Shown here: one piece after another, positions 61,447 through 64,000 of the stretch
Layout: every line of letters begins with the position of its first letter
How positions within the stretch are numbered: position 1 is the stretch's first letter
Source: Mucilaginibacter sp. PAMB04168
GTDB lineage: Bacteria > Bacteroidota > Bacteroidia > Sphingobacteriales > Sphingobacteriaceae
Length of the DNA stretch: 64,000 bases
Assembly: GCF_039634365.2 (NCBI RefSeq)
Contig: NZ_CP155079.2
Coordinates: 3,472,001 to 3,536,000 of the forward strand
Reading direction: 5' to 3'
Program-made: the position numbers and the translations under genes
Notes under the pieces: generated by a model
Databases searched by the model: none
The model's input: the letters and a program-made list of their open reading frames with translations, nothing else
Told to the model about the DNA's origin: nothing

Positions 61447-64000
61447 TTAAAAGGATACTCTAAAATCAAATCCGTACTGGCGGTAAGGAAACGAGCCGCC
61501 ATTATCAATTCCTTGTTGGTTGCCAGTTGAATAAGAAGCTTCCGGATCGATTCCGCGTGGCGTTTTGTTATAAATGATAAAGGGGTTACGGGCAATTAGC
61601 GCTAACCTGGCACTTTTGATGAAACTGTTCCCGACGCGTGCAAGATATTTTGGCGGTACCGTGTAGCCTACTGTCAACTCACTGATACGGATGGAGGTAG
61701 CATCAAATGTAATAGCCGGAACGTTGTTAAGTACCATATCGTTGGCCAAAAGCTGAGGGTCTACATACGAATTGTTTTTTGCACCCGGCAGAATGCGGCC
61801 GTCCGGACCATAAACTATCGCTCCGTTTTGCGTTTGCACAAAATAGGAATTAGGATATTGGCCTCCCTTACGGCGTTCCGCGTCCTCATAAGCCGTGGCT
61901 TTTCCGCCAACAGTTAAACCAATACCGCTTGACTCGTTACCATTTTCCCCGAGAATACCTCTGGAGAACAGCCATTCTTCACGGCCAAACATGGGATCCA
62001 GCGTTTGAATAGTTGTTCCATTCCCATTTGCGCGGCCATAAGTAGCAGAATAGATGAGGCCTCCCCATTTGACCGTAGTCAGGGCGGAAAGATCAAAACC
62101 TCTATACTTGAATCCGGTCTGGAAAGAACCCAGCCAATCCGGCCTGAAGCTGCCAAAAGCCAGATTAAGTTCTGGTTGTACCCTTCCGTTGGCGCTCACC
62201 AGCACTTTGTCGCCAACCATGTACGGTCCGCTACCCCGGATCACGCCATATGGCTGACCAACTTCGGCGTAAGTCGTTACACCCAGGACCTGGCCACCCA
62301 AGGCCCGGGAAGGCACACCTTCCGACAAGGATAATACCTTATTGATATTCCTGGAGAAGTTAACATTTACGCTCCAGGCAAAATCCTTTGTTCTAACCGG
62401 GACACCGCCCATGGATACCTCGATTCCCCGGTTTCTGATCTCTCCCGAATTCAGCACACGTGTTGTGTAACCCGTTTCGTATGGCGTGTTAGCCGTAAGA
62501 ATCTGATTGGTTGTGTTATCCTGATAAAGGGTTACATTGAGGCTTATTTTATCTTTAAAAAAGCCCATATCAACGCCGATCTCCTTTGAAGATTTACGCT
62601 CAGGCTTCAGGTTGAAATTCTTCAGTGACTGCTCATAGCTCAATACGGGATTATTCAGGAAAAGACCTGTACTATTGTAACCATTGAGCAGCTGGTAAGG
62701 CTGACCGGAATTGCCCACAATGGCCAGAGACGCCCTTAATTTACCAAAGCTGATGATCGCGTTGTCCTTGAGAAAATTCGAGAAAAGAAAACTACCGCCT
62801 ATAGAGGGATAAAAGAAAGAGCGCGCATTGCTCGGCAACATGGACGACCAGTCATTACGCCCGGTGACATTCAGAAACAAGAAATCCTTGTATCCAAGGG
62901 TCGCGAAACCTAATAATGAATTGATCTGGCTGCTTCTGGGTGCCTCTGTAGACGTAGGAAAAGCATTGGCGTTGGAGATCGTGGGTTTATCCTGCACCTG
63001 GAGCGCCTCGACTGTATTCGTGGATCGGGTATAGGAGTAAGATTGAATATTGCCGCCGAAATTCGCCGTGAACTTAAAATTCTTACCAAAATCTTTGTTG
63101 TAGGTCATCAAGCCTTCATATATCCAGTTCTGCGAGGCATAGTTCGCGTTTTGGTAATAGCCGTTAGTGTCGAGCCTGGCGCCAATTTCCCGGTAGATAA
63201 AGGAACGGCCGTAATCCAAATCTCCCGCCACGTTGGCTCGCACTTTTAGGTTCTTGGTCAACTGGCCGGTAACGGTCACGCCTCCGATCAGCCTGGTATG
63301 CTTGTCGTTGTTCTGATTTTCATTGATCACCCAAAGCGGGTTTTCTGCGCTGGCAAGATTAGCCCGCTGCACGGATCTGCCATTAGCATCTTTCCAGGGG
63401 TCAAACGCCGCAACGTCAGCACTGCGGGTCATAAATACATAGGCTGACATCGGACTGTTGGGATCAAGATTCCGTGCCGTCCTGTTCTTTGTATCATCAT
63501 TTGTATACGCCACACGCGACTCAACGGTCAGTTTATCGCCGAGCTTGCGGCTGGCATTGAAATTGAGGTTGTGCTTCTTCTTAAGGTTCTGATTGGCTAT
63601 CACATCGTTTCCACTCGTAAACGTGTAGGAAAGCCTGAAGGCAGAGGATTGGTCGGCTTTGTTAACGGAAATATTCGTCACGCTGGCTACCGACTTCTGA
63701 TATAAATCACGGATATTGTTGGGCTGAGGATTGTAACCATGAGGTTGCCCGCTGAAGGTGTTAAACGGCTGACCCAACATGGGCGCTCCCCAGGAAACGT
63801 TACTCGTGCCCATATTGACAGCGCCCGTGGTGCCGAAAATGGCGGCGTTGTTCGTGACTAACCGGGTGTTAGTACCCTCACCGTATACATTCTGGTAGGC
63901 GGGAAACTCAGAGATCGCATATACCTGGCTATTTTGGTTAAATGTCACGCCGAAGCTTTTGTCTCCTATTTTCGCTTTTTTGGTCGTGACCAAGATGGCG
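61447..64000 (-). CDS. SusC/RagA family TonB-dependent transporter, N-terminus outside window
   Basis: 850 codons plus stop are in the window; the frame is open to the last base (AILVTTKKAK is the plug-domain NG(V/A)ILVTTKKG block), so the signal peptide, regulatory domain and most of the plug lie to the right. Seen: barrel strands with LNFNASRKLGDKLTVESRVA, FLNVTGRNDWSSMLPS and NLKPERKSSKEIGVDMGFFK (typical SusC blocks), and the C-terminal FPYRQYGFDFRVSF. This is a different branch from the SusC at 43952. With the SusD-like and GH99-like lipoproteins it forms an import operon, probably for an alpha-mannosidic or similar glycan. Confidence 0.95.
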   Translation of the reverse strand, partial: AILVTTKKAKIGDKSFGVTFNQNSQVYAISEFPAYQNVYGEGTNTRLVTNNAAIFGTTGAVNMGTSNVSWGAPMLGQPFNTFSGQPHGYNPQPNNIRDLYQKSVASVTNISVNKADQSSAFRLSYTFTSGNDVIANQNLKKKHNLNFNASRKLGDKLTVESRVAYTNDDTKNRTARNLDPNSPMSAYVFMTRSADVAAFDPWKDANGRSVQRANLASAENPLWVINENQNNDKHTRLIGGVTVTGQLTKNLKVRANVAGDLDYGRSFIYREIGARLDTNGYYQNANYASQNWIYEGLMTYNKDFGKNFKFTANFGGNIQSYSYTRSTNTVEALQVQDKPTISNANAFPTSTEAPRSSQINSLLGFATLGYKDFLFLNVTGRNDWSSMLPSNARSFFYPSIGGSFLFSNFLKDNAIISFGKLRASLAIVGNSGQPYQLLNGYNSTGLFLNNPVLSYEQSLKNFNLKPERKSSKEIGVDMGFFKDKISLNVTLYQDNTTNQILTANTPYETGYTTRVLNSGEIRNRGIEVSMGGVPVRTKDFAWSVNVNFSRNINKVLSLSEGVPSRALGGQVLGVTTYAEVGQPYGVIRGSGPYMVGDKVLVSANGRVQPELNLAFGSFRPDWLGSFQTGFKYRGFDLSALTTVKWGGLIYSATYGRANGNGTTIQTLDPMFGREEWLFSRGILGENGNESSGIGLTVGGKATAYEDAERRKGGQYPNSYFVQTQNGAIVYGPDGRILPGAKNNSYVDPQLLANDMVLNNVPAITFDATSIRISELTVGYTVPPKYLARVGNSFIKSARLALIARNPFIIYNKTPRGIDPEASYSTGNQQGIDNGGSFPYRQYGFDFRVSF

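Noticed and set aside
1..64000. CRISPR array, intact insertion sequence, rRNA operon, replication origin
   Set aside because: No regularly spaced short repeats, no transposase or integrase frame, no rRNA-like sequence and no dnaA-box cluster were seen on reading both strands.

Overview
The window looks like a chromosomal stretch of a Bacteroidota bacterium, most likely Sphingobacteriaceae (Mucilaginibacter/Pedobacter type). The evidence is two SusC/SusD pairs, many secreted glycoside hydrolases of Bacteroidota type, promoters with the TAnnTTTG -7 box, and generally weak Shine-Dalgarno sites. The genus is inferred from family content only.

Region 1 (1-8.6 kb): the 3' part of an NmrA-type NAD(P)-binding gene, a small membrane-anchored unknown, a 1951-aa DUF4011/superfamily-1 helicase/Vsr-like nuclease protein (a probable anti-phage or DNA-processing protein) and, divergent from it, a voltage-sensor-type potassium channel. 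Region 2 (8.6-9.9 kb) has no intact gene but holds fossils: an excisionase-type HTH_17 gene broken by three in-frame TAG codons, the 3' end of a tRNA-Ser-like sequence still followed by a terminator hairpin, and a lipoprotein fragment. This looks like the scar of an integrated element.

Region 3 (9.9-27 kb) is a small-molecule and redox region. It has two secreted alpha/beta-hydrolases, egtB and (10 kb away) egtD for ergothioneine-type thiol-histidine synthesis, an AraC regulator next to an RclC-like (DUF417) membrane protein, an AhpD-like CxxC protein, a hydrolase-OsmC fusion, two paralogous TetR regulators, two tandem epoxide-hydrolase-like proteins (one without its nucleophile), a CynX-type MFS carrier, a TMEM175-type channel and an SDR protein lacking YxxxK. 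Copies of one palindrome (AAAACAGACTTGTCTGTTTT and variants) precede egtB, both tetR genes, the araC gene and the first tandem hydrolase, suggesting a single TetR-controlled regulon.

Region 4 (27-64 kb) is a set of polysaccharide-utilization loci, mostly on the minus strand. It begins at a truncated hydrolase pseudogene that abuts a GH43 gene. Locus A (27.4-37.4 kb): GH95, GH3, SGNH/CE2-like esterase, GH95-like and GH43, a set suited to acetylated, fucosylated or galactosylated plant or algal glycans. A plus-strand pair follows: a CE2-like esterase with a ricin-type lectin domain and a GH71/GH99-like lipoprotein. Locus B (41.3-47.2 kb): SusC, SusD and a DUF3823 lipoprotein. Locus C (47.5-55.4 kb): two GH92 alpha-mannosidases, a GH71/GH99-like enzyme and an alginate-lyase/beta-helix fusion. 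A membrane-spanning kelch-SARP regulator follows (55.5-58.1 kb). Locus D (58.6-64 kb): SusC (cut by the window end), SusD and a GH99-like lipoprotein with altered catalytic glutamates. GH92 plus GH99-like enzymes suggest that alpha-mannosidic glycans are among the targets. A shared AT-rich motif (about TTAATCTTTTATTAA) lies upstream of five of these transcription units and may be the site of a common regulator.

No rRNA gene, intact tRNA gene, CRISPR array or intact insertion sequence was found.
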